Assembly (NCBI GenBank): GCA_964524835.1
Contig: CAZGEG010000014.1
Coordinates: forward strand, 51,744 to 115,743
DNA: 64,000 nucleotides
Reading direction: 5' to 3'
From: JACRCG01 sp964524835
GTDB taxonomy: Bacteria > Desulfobacterota > Desulfuromonadia > Geobacterales > Pseudopelobacteraceae
The position numbers and the translations under genes were made by a program. Under the pieces are notes generated by a model. That model searched no databases and was not told the DNA's origin. It saw only the letters and a list, made by a program, of their open reading frames with translations. The first letter of the stretch is position 1; the number at the start of each line of letters is the position of its first letter. Positions 8,957 to 17,529 of this stretch are shown piece by piece.

Positions 8957-9328
8957 ATGGGTGCTAATATGTTAATGGTTGCTGCTGTAATGAGTGTTGG
9001 TTTGTCTGGAAATGTTGAGTTGCCAAAAGATCTCAGAGAAGCGTTGCCATCGATGGTTGTTTATCGCTATGAAAAAATAGTGGAGTCACGCAAGAGCGTG
9101 GGACCAAACGACCCGGAATATAAAGTGATCTCTCGCTTTCTCCAGAACAACAAAGAAGGTTGGGAGCATGACGCTAGAAGCTATGCGCCCAATATTGTCT
9201 TTAAAGGGCCAAACTATTCAATAAATTGTATGTCAGATGGAGTTGTCATTAACTATCAGAATACAAAAGGTGAATGGAAACAAATTTCAAAATCGTGCAA
9301 GATACCTTTTTGTGGGGAAAAACCGTAG
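8957..9328 (+). CDS. Small hypothetical protein with an N-terminal signal
   Basis: The product has 123 residues, with GAGG seven bases before the ATG. Residues 1-19 form a short hydrophobic leader, so export to the periplasm is likely. The remainder is soluble and contains two Cys near the C-terminus (KSCKIPFCGEKP) and one in the middle (SINCMSDG). I do not recognise the family. As the last gene of the AT-rich RHS block, just before a strong terminator, it may be another protective or effector-linked gene, but nothing in the sequence proves this. Confidence 0.65.
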   Translation: MGANMLMVAAVMSVGLSGNVELPKDLREALPSMVVYRYEKIVESRKSVGPNDPEYKVISRFLQNNKEGWEHDARSYAPNIVFKGPNYSINCMSDGVVINYQNTKGEWKQISKSCKIPFCGEKP

Positions 9329-9371
9329 AGAGTTATTCCCCGACACGAAATAATCTGGCCAACTAAAAAAA

Positions 9372-9410
9372 GCCGTGATGCCCTATAGTATAGGGATTCA
9401 CGGCGTTTTT
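9372..9410 (+). terminator. Rho-independent terminator ending the RHS block
   Basis: GCCGTGA at 9372 pairs with TCACGGC ending at 9404. Inside it CCCTATA pairs with TATAGGG, giving one long hairpin followed by TTTTT at 9406-9410. An A-run precedes it, so it could also act on the opposite strand. Confidence 0.85.
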
Positions 9411-9445
9411 AGATTTTTCTTTAACTGATGAAAGATTGGCGGGAG

Positions 9446-9607
9446 TTACGCTGGTATTGCAAAGGCCTTCTTGGCCTTCGAGTCGCGCAGCAGGTTGTCA
9501 ATGACACGCAAGAATGGTTTTTTCGTCTTGTCACGGACAAGGTCCACTAGGGCTTGACTCCTCCTGAAAATATTACCATAATGCTGCCATGCCTCAAGTA
9601 ACTCTAT
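9446..9607 (-). pseudogene. Possible 3' remnant of an unknown gene
   Basis: On the minus strand an open frame of about 53 residues without a start ends at a TAA (9446-9448). It reads ...RRSQALVDLVRDKTKKP then FLRVIDNLLRDSKAKKAFAIPA, a basic, plausible protein C-terminus with no full gene in front of it. It abuts the start of mltG and the end of the accessory block, so it may be a scar of gene loss. The identity is unknown. Confidence 0.35.
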
Positions 9608-10587
9608 CCCCTAAAGCCATCTGCATGTACGCGGTTCGACTGTTCCTGCTGATATTTCTGCTCTGGTATCTGTTCTGCCTCTTCATATCTCCCGGTCAAG
9701 GGTCGTCAGTCCGTAATATATCGTTTCCCGCGGGCAGCGGCATCCGGAAACTGGCAGCTGAGCTCAAGTCCGGAGGAATCATACGCAGTTCGTGGCACTT
9801 CGTACTGATGACCCGGCTGCGGGGAGATGCCCACCGGCTGAAGGCGGGGGAGTACCTTTTCAGTGACGATATGACCCCTGACATGATTCTGAATAAAATT
9901 GTCGCCGGGGAGGTGGACTACCGCAAATTTACCCTGCCTGAAGGGTATTCCGTGTATCAGGCCGCCGAACTGCTGGAACAGCAGGGGTATTTCAAAAAGG
10001 CTGCTTTTCTTGAAAAATGCCGGGACCGGGAGTTGCTGTTGCGCCTCGGCATCAACGAATTTAGCGCGGAAGGTTACCTGTATCCGGCCACCTACAACCT
10101 TTCCCGGGATGGAGGCGAGGAGCAGCTGCTGCAGCAGATGGTCGGGCAATTCAACAAGGCCTATGCGGCCTTGGGCGCGGTAGAGGGTGCGCGTCGTTTT
10201 ACCCGGCACGAGATAGTCACGCTGGCGTCGATTATTGAAAAAGAGGCCGTATCCCCGGAAGAGAAGCCGCTAATCTCTTCGGTATTCCACAACCGTTTGC
10301 GGCTCGGGATGCCGCTGCAGAGTGACCCGACGGCGGTCTACGGTGTCCGGGCGTTCTCCGGCAGGGTCAGCAAAGCGGACATTCAGCGCCCTTCGCCTTA
10401 CAATACCTATCTCAACAAAGGGCTGCCTCCCGGCCCAATCGGCAATCCGGGCAAGGAAGCAGTTCAGGCGGCCATGAACCCGGCACAGACCGATTTCCTC
10501 TATTTTGTCGCCCGGCAGGACGGCACCCACCAGTTTTCACGAAATCTTGCTGACCATAATCGGGCAGTGGTGCGCTATCTCAGATAA
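9589..10587 (+). CDS. mltG: Endolytic murein transglycosylase MltG
   Basis: MltG cuts nascent peptidoglycan glycan strands in the periplasm and sets their length. The 332-residue product has one membrane anchor (residues about 14-34), a LysM-like region, then the YceG catalytic domain with LASIIEKEA, where E217 matches the catalytic Glu of the family, and the following SVFHNRLRLGMPLQSDPT and NTYLNKGLPPGPIGNPG signatures. The start is uncertain: no good ribosome-binding site precedes 9589, and the Met at 9625 would give an anchor placement closer to other family members. It is the first core gene after the accessory region. Confidence 0.93.
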   Translation: MPQVTLSPKAICMYAVRLFLLIFLLWYLFCLFISPGQGSSVRNISFPAGSGIRKLAAELKSGGIIRSSWHFVLMTRLRGDAHRLKAGEYLFSDDMTPDMILNKIVAGEVDYRKFTLPEGYSVYQAAELLEQQGYFKKAAFLEKCRDRELLLRLGINEFSAEGYLYPATYNLSRDGGEEQLLQQMVGQFNKAYAALGAVEGARRFTRHEIVTLASIIEKEAVSPEEKPLISSVFHNRLRLGMPLQSDPTAVYGVRAFSGRVSKADIQRPSPYNTYLNKGLPPGPIGNPGKEAVQAAMNPAQTDFLYFVARQDGTHQFSRNLADHNRAVVRYLR

Positions 10588-10606
10588 CTGCCGGTTTTGG
10601 ATGATA

Positions 10607-11767
10607 TCAGACCGGTTGCTGCCGTACGATGTCGATGACAGTCACCTCGGGTGGAGCAAATAAGCGCATGGGAGGCCCCCAGGTTCCGGTGCCCCTGGAA
10701 ACATGGATGCGTGAACCCGCAGGGGTTGTCGTTGTGCCGCAGGGAATGGGGTGTCTGAGCCTGACGAGCAGGTTGAAGGGGAAAATCTGTCCGCCATGTA
10801 CGTGGCCGGAAAGCTGCAGGTCGAAGCGTCCGTCACTTTCCGGCATAACCTCCGGTCGGTGCTTCAGCAGCAGGTGAAATGAATCCCGGGGTACTGCGTT
10901 GAGCAGCGCCGTTTCAGCGCCGGGGAGGGCGCGCGACTTCGGATTAACCGCACGATCATCGACGCCCGTTATCGTAATGCCTCCCGGGAGCGCTATGGAT
11001 TGATTCCGGAGCATCGTAAATCCCGCAGTACGGCTGAAGTCAACCGACTGCGGAAGACCGGCATATACCTCGTGATTGCCGATTACGGCGAATTTTCCGG
11101 AAGGAACCGGGATCGAAGCCAGTTCTGCGGCCAGGGGAATAAAACCGGAAAAGCTGTTTTCGCGGTTCAGTTTGCCATCAATCAAATCACCTGTTGAAAC
11201 CAGAATATCAGGTCCGGCTTCTCTGATCCTTTCCAGAATCCGTTTCTGTCGACTTTCCTGCAAGAGCAGACCGATATGCACATCGGATATCTGTACAATT
11301 CTGATCCTGGAAATGGAGGGGGGGAGTTTGGACGAGACGATTACAACGTGTTCGCTCCGGATCTGCGCCGCTTCAATAAATGCGTATACGCCGGCAGAGA
11401 CTGCCAGGAGAAGGGCAACCCTGCAGGCGTTGCGAGAGGAAATGCATGTCGGTGACTGCCCGGATAGCCGGCTGATTATGAGGCGGTAGCCATGGAGGAG
11501 TACATCGGTAAAAAGCAGGGATGAGGTAAAGATAAATATGAAGCCCATCCAGAGATAGCCCGGCCACGCAATAGATTCGGCCGTTCTTTCCATGCCGAAC
11601 TGCTCTGCCCCGCGAACGAGTAGCGGGGTTATGACCATGACCATCATCCAGGAAAACAGAAACCAGGACCGGTATGGCCGGGGCCGAAATGCATTGCGCA
11701 GTCTGATGAACGCGTACAGATGCATGCCGCCGTAGAGGATAAGGAACGTTATCAGGAAGAGGTACAT
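10607..11767 (-). CDS. Membrane-anchored calcineurin-like metallophosphoesterase
   Basis: Residues 1-140 carry about four hydrophobic segments. The C-terminal half is a metallophosphoesterase with the metal-binding series ISDVHIG, STGDLID, IGNHEVY, LLKHRP and SGHVHGGQIFP. This is the YkuE/YaeI type, some members of which act on lipid-linked phosphoesters such as UDP-2,3-diacylglucosamine; the substrate here is unknown. Its start lies inside the end of rnhB (16-base overlap), so it is probably the last gene of that operon. Confidence 0.87.
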   Translation of the reverse strand: MYLFLITFLILYGGMHLYAFIRLRNAFRPRPYRSWFLFSWMMVMVITPLLVRGAEQFGMERTAESIAWPGYLWMGFIFIFTSSLLFTDVLLHGYRLIISRLSGQSPTCISSRNACRVALLLAVSAGVYAFIEAAQIRSEHVVIVSSKLPPSISRIRIVQISDVHIGLLLQESRQKRILERIREAGPDILVSTGDLIDGKLNRENSFSGFIPLAAELASIPVPSGKFAVIGNHEVYAGLPQSVDFSRTAGFTMLRNQSIALPGGITITGVDDRAVNPKSRALPGAETALLNAVPRDSFHLLLKHRPEVMPESDGRFDLQLSGHVHGGQIFPFNLLVRLRHPIPCGTTTTPAGSRIHVSRGTGTWGPPMRLFAPPEVTVIDIVRQQPV

Positions 11768-12405
11768 TCAGCATACTCCTTGACACCGCCAAAAGTGAGC
11801 CGGTGGATGGGGGACGGGCCGAGTCTCCTGATTGCTTCCATGTGAGCGGCGCTGCCGTATCCTTTGTGTCCGGCAAATCCGTATCCCGGGTACGTAGCAT
11901 CCATTTCGCTCATTAGCCGGTCACGGGTGACTTTGGCGATGATTGACGCAGCAGCGATGGAAAGGCTTAAGGAATCGCCTTTTATTATCGTTTTCTGGGG
12001 AATGGTGCTGTCGATGGTGCTGATTCCGTCGATCAACAGGTAATCAGGCTGGGGGGACAGTTGCTGAACAGCAGCCAGCATGGCACGGCGGGTGGCCTGC
12101 AGAATGTTGATCCGGTCGATGTCTTCCGGATTCACCATGCCGACACCAACGGACATCGCTTGTTCCATGATGATGTCAAAGAGTTTTTCGCGCTTGCAAG
12201 GAGTGAGTTTTTTTGAATCGTCAACGCCGATGATCGAGAATCCGGCGGGAAGAATAACCGCTGCTGCCATTACCGGACCGGCCAGTGGGCCGCGTCCCGC
12301 TTCATCTATTCCCGCCACATATGTAAAGCCGCTTCCGTGCGCCGCTTTTTCGAACTTCAGCGTGTCTGGAAGCGTAGTTGAAAACAGCTCTCCTTGATAC
12401 GTCAT
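11752..12405 (-). CDS. rnhB: Ribonuclease HII
   Basis: RNase HII cuts the RNA strand at ribonucleotides embedded in DNA duplexes. The 217-residue protein starts at ATG 12405, with AGGA about seven bases ahead; a longer frame to 12447 would run into the terminator after rplS. GIDEAGRGPLAGPV (D34, E35), DDSKKLT, YLLIDG and AKVTRDR carry the expected acidic residues and the C-terminal HxGY region (GHKGYGS) is intact. It lies after rplS, as in many bacteria. Confidence 0.95.
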   Translation of the reverse strand: MTYQGELFSTTLPDTLKFEKAAHGSGFTYVAGIDEAGRGPLAGPVMAAAVILPAGFSIIGVDDSKKLTPCKREKLFDIIMEQAMSVGVGMVNPEDIDRINILQATRRAMLAAVQQLSPQPDYLLIDGISTIDSTIPQKTIIKGDSLSLSIAAASIIAKVTRDRLMSEMDATYPGYGFAGHKGYGSAAHMEAIRRLGPSPIHRLTFGGVKEYAECTSS

Positions 12406-12444
12406 GATCGGTCCTGACCTTAATGAAAAGTATTGGCGTATAAA

Positions 12445-12476
12445 CAAAAAAGCCCCGCATGAGCGGGGCTTTTTTG
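12445..12476. terminator. Bidirectional terminator between rplS and rnhB
   Basis: AGCCCCGC (12451-12458) pairs with GCGGGGCT (12463-12470) around an ATGA loop, flanked by A6 and T6, so it can end transcription on either strand. It probably limits read-through from the ribosomal genes into rnhB. Confidence 0.85.
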
Positions 12477-12836
12477 TTACTTGGCAACAGGCACGTATTT
12501 CTTCTCGCGAATCCTGGCTGCTTTACCGCGCAGTTTGCGCAGATAGTAGAGTTTGGCACGACGGACGTGGCCGCGAACCATCACTTCAATGTTTTCAATG
12601 TTGGGTGAATGGAGCGGAAAGGTTCTTTCCACGCCGATGCTGTTGGAAATCTTGCGAACCGTGAACGTCTCGCGCACGCCGCCGTTCTGGCGTGCAATAC
12701 AGACGCCCTGATAAGCCTGGATACGCTGTTTATCGCCTTCAACGATCTTTACATGTACTTTTACCGTATCCCCGACCTTGAAAGGGATAACGTTCTTCTT
12801 CATTTGGTCAAATTCCAGAAAATCGATGGTGTTCAT
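12477..12836 (-). CDS. rplS: Large-subunit ribosomal protein bL19
   Basis: The 119-residue protein has the full bL19 pattern (FKVGDTVKVHVKIVEG, RIQAYQGVCIAR, SIGVERTFPLHSPNIE, RRAKLYYLRKLRGKAARI). It sits at the 50S side of the subunit interface. It follows trmD and an RNA methyltransferase gene in the usual order, overlapping the latter by four bases, and ends just before a strong bidirectional terminator. Confidence 0.97.
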   Translation of the reverse strand: MNTIDFLEFDQMKKNVIPFKVGDTVKVHVKIVEGDKQRIQAYQGVCIARQNGGVRETFTVRKISNSIGVERTFPLHSPNIENIEVMVRGHVRRAKLYYLRKLRGKAARIREKKYVPVAK

Positions 12837-13453
12837 TGGGTACCTTCCTCCTGTATGATGCTCTGTTTGTGAGTGTGTGTATCTTCGCGTTCAATTCCCT
12901 TAAGTCGATCAAGCATGATTGCTGCCGCTGAACGGACTGAGAGATGGTTGTATAATCCGTTTCCTGCGATTGGTTCAAGTATGTAATCGGCTGTTGCAAA
13001 ACATTCTTCGGTCAATCCCCATCCGGTGCCCAGCAGAAGCAGATACGGCTGGTCAGTCTCCCCGATGAGATTCCTGAATGTGCCAAGCGCTATCGAACCG
13101 GGACGGTGCCTGGCCCCGGTGACCGCAGTTTTGACCGGTTTGCTGAATCCGCTTTGAAAATCCATTACCGCCGATGCCAGCGTCGGTGTCACCCTGACAA
13201 TGTCGAGTGCCTGACTGCGATCAGGATTATACTCTGCTCCCCATCCCTGCTGCCAGTGGCCACTGATTCGCTCGGCCAGTTTTCGCTGTTCCTCGGAAGG
13301 GGTCACAATATAAAACCGGTCCAGACCGAATGTTTTTGATGAGCGGGCGATATCATGCTGGTCAAGGTTTGTCAAAGCTGAGGTGACGACCTCGTGGTGC
13401 TTATTGTATACCGGGTAATGAACAAGGGCTATGGCCAGGTTGTTACACACCAC
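12833..13453 (-). CDS. SpoU-like SAM-dependent RNA methyltransferase (Methyltrn_RNA_4 type)
   Basis: The GTG start at 13453 is supported by AGGAGG six bases upstream and lies inside the end of trmD. The 206-residue product matches the family often found between trmD and rplS in deltaproteobacteria: ALVHYPVYNKHHEVV, TSALTNLDQHDIARSSKTFG, and a C-terminal knot-like LLLLGTGWGL...NGLYNHLSVRSAAAI with the NHLSVR signature. The target RNA is unknown, though the context suggests tRNA or rRNA. Confidence 0.88.
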   Translation of the reverse strand: MVCNNLAIALVHYPVYNKHHEVVTSALTNLDQHDIARSSKTFGLDRFYIVTPSEEQRKLAERISGHWQQGWGAEYNPDRSQALDIVRVTPTLASAVMDFQSGFSKPVKTAVTGARHRPGSIALGTFRNLIGETDQPYLLLLGTGWGLTEECFATADYILEPIAGNGLYNHLSVRSAAAIMLDRLKGIEREDTHTHKQSIIQEEGTQ

Positions 13454-14186
13454 AGAGGTCCTCCTGCTCGATCTCTGTCAGCATCTTACGGTCTTCCCGC
13501 GTCAGCATGACTTGTGAGAGCAAATCGGGGCGTAGCGCCCTAGTTTTGCGCAACGCCTCTTTGCGGCGCCATTTCCTGATCAGCTCATGATTCCCGGAAA
13601 GCAGGGGTTCCGGAACGGTCAACCCTTTAAATTCCGGCGGCCGGGTGTAGTGTGGATATTCCAGCAGGCCGTCACCGAACGAATCCGTTTCTGCCGATTC
13701 GATACTGCCGAGTGCCCCGGGAATAAGCCTGGTTACGGAGTCGACAATCGCCATTGCGGCAATTTCACCGCCGGAGAGTACAAAGTCACCAAGCGAAATG
13801 TCGTCCTCAGCGTAGATCGAACGGATTCTTTCATCAATTCCCTCGTAACGGCCGCACACAATGATCAGCCCGGACCCTTGTGCCAGCTCAAGAGCGACGT
13901 TGTGCGTGAGAGGCCGGCCCTGGGGTGATGTAAGCACGACCTTCGAGGCCGGCTGCAGTGACTTGACCGTCTCGATACATGCAGCCAGAGGGCCGGCTTT
14001 CATGACCATTCCGGCACCGCCGCCGTAGGGTGCATCGTCTGCAGTCTGGTGGCGATCGGTAGCCCAGTCGCGGATGTTGTGCAGCGAAATGTCAATGAGC
14101 CGTTTATCTTTGGCCCGTTTGATAATACTCTCGTCAAAAGGACCGGAGAACATACCGGGAAACAGGGTCAGGATGTCAAATTTCAT
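13443..14186 (-). CDS. trmD: tRNA (guanine37-N1)-methyltransferase TrmD
   Basis: TrmD methylates G37 of tRNAs reading CNN and related codons, preventing +1 frameshifts. The 247-residue protein shows DILTLFPGMF, the DDAPYGGGAGMVMK loop, VVLTSPQGRPL and the knot residues CGRYEGIDER and ISLGDFVLSGGE. It overlaps rimM by four bases at its start and the next methyltransferase gene at its end, so translation is coupled. Confidence 0.97.
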   Translation of the reverse strand: MKFDILTLFPGMFSGPFDESIIKRAKDKRLIDISLHNIRDWATDRHQTADDAPYGGGAGMVMKAGPLAACIETVKSLQPASKVVLTSPQGRPLTHNVALELAQGSGLIIVCGRYEGIDERIRSIYAEDDISLGDFVLSGGEIAAMAIVDSVTRLIPGALGSIESAETDSFGDGLLEYPHYTRPPEFKGLTVPEPLLSGNHELIRKWRRKEALRKTRALRPDLLSQVMLTREDRKMLTEIEQEDLCGV

Positions 14187-14704
14187 AAATCCAGCAAACC
14201 GTCAAGAGGGGTGATGACCATTTTCTTCCCCGGAATGTCGATGCTTGCAATTACATCCGCGATGGCCGGAATCAAATACTCTTTGGAACTGCCGCGTACC
14301 ACGTAAATATCGCTGCTGCCGGTTTCAAAAATATCAACGAGCGTGCCCAGTGCGAGACCCTGGTCGGTGTGAACGGTAAGGCCGATCAGGTCTCGCCAGT
14401 AGTACTCACCTTCATCGGGAGCCGGCAACTGGCTTTCCTTTAGAAACAGTTCCGAGCCTTTCATGGACTGTACCTGGTTTATATCGGAAAAATCATCCAG
14501 GCCTAAAATGAAGCCACCGGCATGTGCTGCGATACTTTTAATGCCATGTTCACTGAGTCTGCCATCCTTCCCTTTCAGGAAAACGGTTTCAGCAGCTTGC
14601 AAACTGTTTATATTTCCGGAATAAGAGTAGACCTTCAAAAGACCCTTAATTCCATGTGTACCGATGATCTTGCCAACCGGCACCAATTCTTCGCTATCTG
14701 TCAT
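14183..14704 (-). CDS. rimM: Ribosome maturation factor RimM
   Basis: RimM binds uS19 and helps mature the 30S head. The 173-residue protein has the N-terminal VGKIIGTHGIKGLLKVY motif and a C-terminal PRC-barrel (YYWRDLIGLTV...GSSDIYVVRG). It abuts the khpA stop and overlaps trmD by ATGA. Confidence 0.95.
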   Translation of the reverse strand: MTDSEELVPVGKIIGTHGIKGLLKVYSYSGNINSLQAAETVFLKGKDGRLSEHGIKSIAAHAGGFILGLDDFSDINQVQSMKGSELFLKESQLPAPDEGEYYWRDLIGLTVHTDQGLALGTLVDIFETGSSDIYVVRGSSKEYLIPAIADVIASIDIPGKKMVITPLDGLLDL

Positions 14705-14935
14705 TTATTCCACAATTTTAAGGATCGCCTTCTTATTGTCTTTTGTAGATACGGCATTAAGAATGGTGCGAATCGCCTTGGCGGTCCGTCCTTCCTTGCC
14801 GATGATTCGTCCCATATCATCCTTGGCGACGGTCAGACTGATGACCAGAGTATCCTCTTCTGTCTCCTCGGTTGCATTTACTTGAGTCGGGTCATCAACC
14901 AGCGCCTTTGCAATGCTTTCAACAAGAGTCTTCAT
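14705..14935 (-). CDS. khpA: KH-domain RNA-binding protein KhpA
   Basis: This 76-residue protein is a single KH domain with the GxxG loop in GRIIGKEGRTAKAIR. KhpA-type proteins bind many RNAs, often paired with KhpB/Jag, and influence cell division in several bacteria. It lies between rpsP and rimM, its usual place. Confidence 0.93.
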   Translation of the reverse strand: MKTLVESIAKALVDDPTQVNATEETEEDTLVISLTVAKDDMGRIIGKEGRTAKAIRTILNAVSTKDNKKAILKIVE

Positions 14936-14992
14936 GGCGGTGTCCTCTGCTGCTCATATAGAGTGACCGGCGGACCGGAGGAACTGGATACG

Positions 14993-15259
14993 TTATGCGG
15001 CCGCTACCGGTGCCTTGTCAAGAAGTCCGGCATTTTTCAGAAGCTGACGAACCGTATCGGTCGGCTGTGCGCCCTTGCTGAGCCAGTCGGCAGCTCTTTC
15101 GGTTTTCAGTTTGACAACAGCCGGGTTCTTGGTCGGGTCGTATGTGCCGACATTTTCAATGAAGCTGCCATCTCTGCGACTGCGCTCGTCGGCAACTACG
15201 ATCTGATAGAAAGGTCTTTTTTTAGCGCCTGCACGTGCAAGCCTGATTTTTGTAGCCAT
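14993..15259 (-). CDS. rpsP: Small-subunit ribosomal protein bS16
   Basis: The 88-residue product has the family start MATKIRLARAGAKKRPFYQI and the RRDGSFIENVGTYDP block; bS16 is needed for 30S assembly. AGGAGG precedes the start. It lies 66 bases after ffh and starts the run of translation genes down to rplS. Confidence 0.97.
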   Translation of the reverse strand: MATKIRLARAGAKKRPFYQIVVADERSRRDGSFIENVGTYDPTKNPAVVKLKTERAADWLSKGAQPTDTVRQLLKNAGLLDKAPVAAA

Positions 15260-15325
15260 TGGTGTTTCCTCCTGATTTTGTACTTCTTTGGATTGTATTT
15301 TGTGAACATGGTTCTTTGCAATGGA

Positions 15326-16696
15326 TTATCGAAACGGCATCATTCCTTTTCCAAGTCCGCCAAGTCCACCCATTCCCTTGAGTAGCCCCTTTGGTCCAAG
15401 CTTCTGCATCATCTTCATCATTTTTTGTGCTTCAGTGAAACGTTTAAGAAGCAGGTTGACTTCCTGAACCGTTGTACCGCTTCCCTTGGAGATCCGCAGA
15501 CGGCGGCTGCCGTTTATTATACCATGGTTAGCGCGCTCACCCGGGGTCATGGAGCGGATAATGGCTTCAATGCGCTTGATTTCATGTTCACTCGGCTGGG
15601 CGCCCTTCATCTGCTTCATCATCTTGCCCATGCCGGGGATCATCCCCATGATCGATTCAACCGATCCGAGCTTTTTGAGTTGCTGCATCTGCGCGAGAAA
15701 ATCTTCCAGATCAAACTGGTTTTTCTTCAGTTTTTGCTGGAGGAGGGTTGTTTCCTTGTCATCAAAAAGCGATTGCGCCTTTTCTACGAGAGTAAGGACA
15801 TCACCCATGCCGAGAATACGAGAGACAAGCCGATCTGCATGGAAAACCTCCAGTGCATCGAGCTTTTCTCCGAGACCGACAAATTTTATCGGCTTGCCGG
15901 TAACCGCCTTGATGGAAAGGGCCGCTCCGCCTTTTGCATCGCCGTCCAGCTTGGAGAGAACAACACCGCTGATTTCAAGGCGGTCATTAAAACCGCTGGC
16001 GATGGTAACCGCTTCCTGACCTGTCATGGCATCTGCCACAAACAGGATTTCACGCGGCTGAACAGCTTCGTTGATCTCGCTCAATTCGTTCATCAGAAAA
16101 TCATCAATCTGGTGACGGCCTGCGGTATCGAGAATTACGGTGTCGTAGCCATTCAGTTCAGCGTACTTCATGGCGCTGACACAGATATCAAGAGGCTTCT
16201 GGTCGGTGGTCGATGCGAACACTTCAAGGCCGAGCTGGCGGCCAACCGTTTTCAGCTGTTCAATTGCAGCAGGGCGGTACACATCGGCCGGCACCAGCAA
16301 AGGCCTGCGTTTCTGCTTTTTCAGCAGGTTGCCCAGTTTGCCGCACGTCGTTGTCTTGCCGGCACCCTGCAGACCTACCATCATAATCGCAACGGGTGGC
16401 TTTGCTCCGAGGTCGAGGGAGTTGTCCTCGCCACCGCCCATGATGGCAACAAGTTCGTCGTGGACGATCTTGATAACCTGCTGGCCGGGTGACAGGCTGG
16501 TCAGGACATTAGTGCCGAGCGCCTTCAGCCGCACGTTCTCTACAAAATCCTTGACGACCTTGAAATTGACATCAGCCTCAAGGAGGGCCAGGCGAACTTG
16601 ACGTAACGCCTCCTTGATATTCTCCTCAGTCATCACTCCCTGTCCGCGAAGTTTCTTAAAGACTGATTCCAGCTTGTCGGATAGACTGTCAAACAT
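15326..16696 (-). CDS. ffh: Signal recognition particle GTPase Ffh
   Basis: Ffh binds 4.5S RNA and signal sequences and brings ribosomes to the FtsY receptor. The 456-residue product has the N domain, the G domain (GLQGAGKTTTCGKL, DTAGRHQ, SKLDGDAKGGAALS) and a Met-rich M domain (MGMIPGMGKMMKQM, SRRLRISKGSGTTVQEVN). The C-terminal tail is Gly/Met rich. It is the first gene of the minus-strand cluster ending at rnhB and the phosphoesterase gene. Confidence 0.97.
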   Translation of the reverse strand: MFDSLSDKLESVFKKLRGQGVMTEENIKEALRQVRLALLEADVNFKVVKDFVENVRLKALGTNVLTSLSPGQQVIKIVHDELVAIMGGGEDNSLDLGAKPPVAIMMVGLQGAGKTTTCGKLGNLLKKQKRRPLLVPADVYRPAAIEQLKTVGRQLGLEVFASTTDQKPLDICVSAMKYAELNGYDTVILDTAGRHQIDDFLMNELSEINEAVQPREILFVADAMTGQEAVTIASGFNDRLEISGVVLSKLDGDAKGGAALSIKAVTGKPIKFVGLGEKLDALEVFHADRLVSRILGMGDVLTLVEKAQSLFDDKETTLLQQKLKKNQFDLEDFLAQMQQLKKLGSVESIMGMIPGMGKMMKQMKGAQPSEHEIKRIEAIIRSMTPGERANHGIINGSRRLRISKGSGTTVQEVNLLLKRFTEAQKMMKMMQKLGPKGLLKGMGGLGGLGKGMMPFR

Positions 16697-16885
16697 CGTA
16701 GATTTTGTGCCTCGGTACAGAGTTATTCCAAAAGGGGGTCACTATAAAGGGGTATTGCCACCTCTGTCAAGAACTATTTGTTTTTAAAGCCGTATCATAC
16801 CTCATTCCGGGGAGGATATTCCCTTATAAAGTCCGCATTCAATTCAGATACGAAACTTGGATAATCACATTTGTTCAGTTGCTAT

Positions 16886-17188
16886 TCAGTCATTATTTTC
16901 ATTGCACCAGATCGGTTCATAGATAGAGTCACTCTCTTTTCTATAGATAATAGTCGGCAACAGGTTTTCCGCTGTGAGGGCCCGCAGAACGGTCTCATTA
17001 AGATTGCTGTCGAAACGAATAGCCAGACCGCAGTCTGTGGAAAGTGCCCGTGGGGCGGGTATAAGTAGGATCGCCAGTTCGCATTTTTTGAGAATGTTTT
17101 CAGCCTTCATAACACGATGTGCTGAGTTGAATACCGCAAGATGCTGACCATTTTGAATCACCGTATGAATCCCCCGTATTTGAGGCAT
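16886..17188 (-). CDS. DUF3343 protein (putative Se/S carrier-like)
   Basis: The 100-residue form starts at ATG 17188; a TTG at 17221 or a GTG further in are alternatives, since no clear ribosome-binding site decides. HLAVFNSAHRVMKAENILKK and LIPAPRALSTDCGLAIRF match the DUF3343 family, described as putative selenium/sulfur carrier-like. The DCG cysteine would be the reactive site. It stands alone between ffh and a divergent small membrane gene, so its pathway cannot be read from context. Confidence 0.82.
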   Translation of the reverse strand: MPQIRGIHTVIQNGQHLAVFNSAHRVMKAENILKKCELAILLIPAPRALSTDCGLAIRFDSNLNETVLRALTAENLLPTIIYRKESDSIYEPIWCNENND

Positions 17189-17262
17189 CACTGCCGGCCT
17201 CTGTGTAATGCTAATTGACAAAAAGCGTCTGAGTTTCTACTATGCCCGGAAAGGAAAGATAT

Positions 17263-17529
17263 ATGCAGAGTGTAATCTCCATAGTCGGGCTGGTTGTTCT
17301 GGCTTTAATTATAAGTATACCCTGTGGATACGCCCGTCAGAGTTTCCCCAAATATTCCCTCATGTGGTGGGTTCTGATTCATCTGCCGATACCCATAATT
17401 GTGCTGCTGCGCATCAAGGCGGGTCTTAATTGGCATTACATCCCTCTAACGCTGGGCAGTTCTATAGCCGGACAGATTATTGGCGGCGCCGTAAGCCGAC
17501 GGAGAAAGCAAAATGCCAAAGCGCCCTAG
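17263..17529 (+). CDS. Small membrane protein of unknown function
   Basis: The ATG at 17263 has GGAAAG about seven bases upstream and is preferred over one at 17242. The 88-residue product has hydrophobic segments at about 5-25, 35-55 and 60-75 and a basic C-terminus (SRRRKQNAKAP), implying a cytoplasmic tail. It overlaps the next gene by 17 bases. No family is recognised. Confidence 0.65.
   Translation: MQSVISIVGLVVLALIISIPCGYARQSFPKYSLMWWVLIHLPIPIIVLLRIKAGLNWHYIPLTLGSSIAGQIIGGAVSRRRKQNAKAP

Noticed and set aside
9700..10210. Minus-strand frame opposite mltG
   Set aside because: Antisense shadow without start signals.
15425..16492. Long plus-strand frame opposite ffh
   Set aside because: Antisense shadow of a conserved gene; no ribosome-binding site or recognisable domain.
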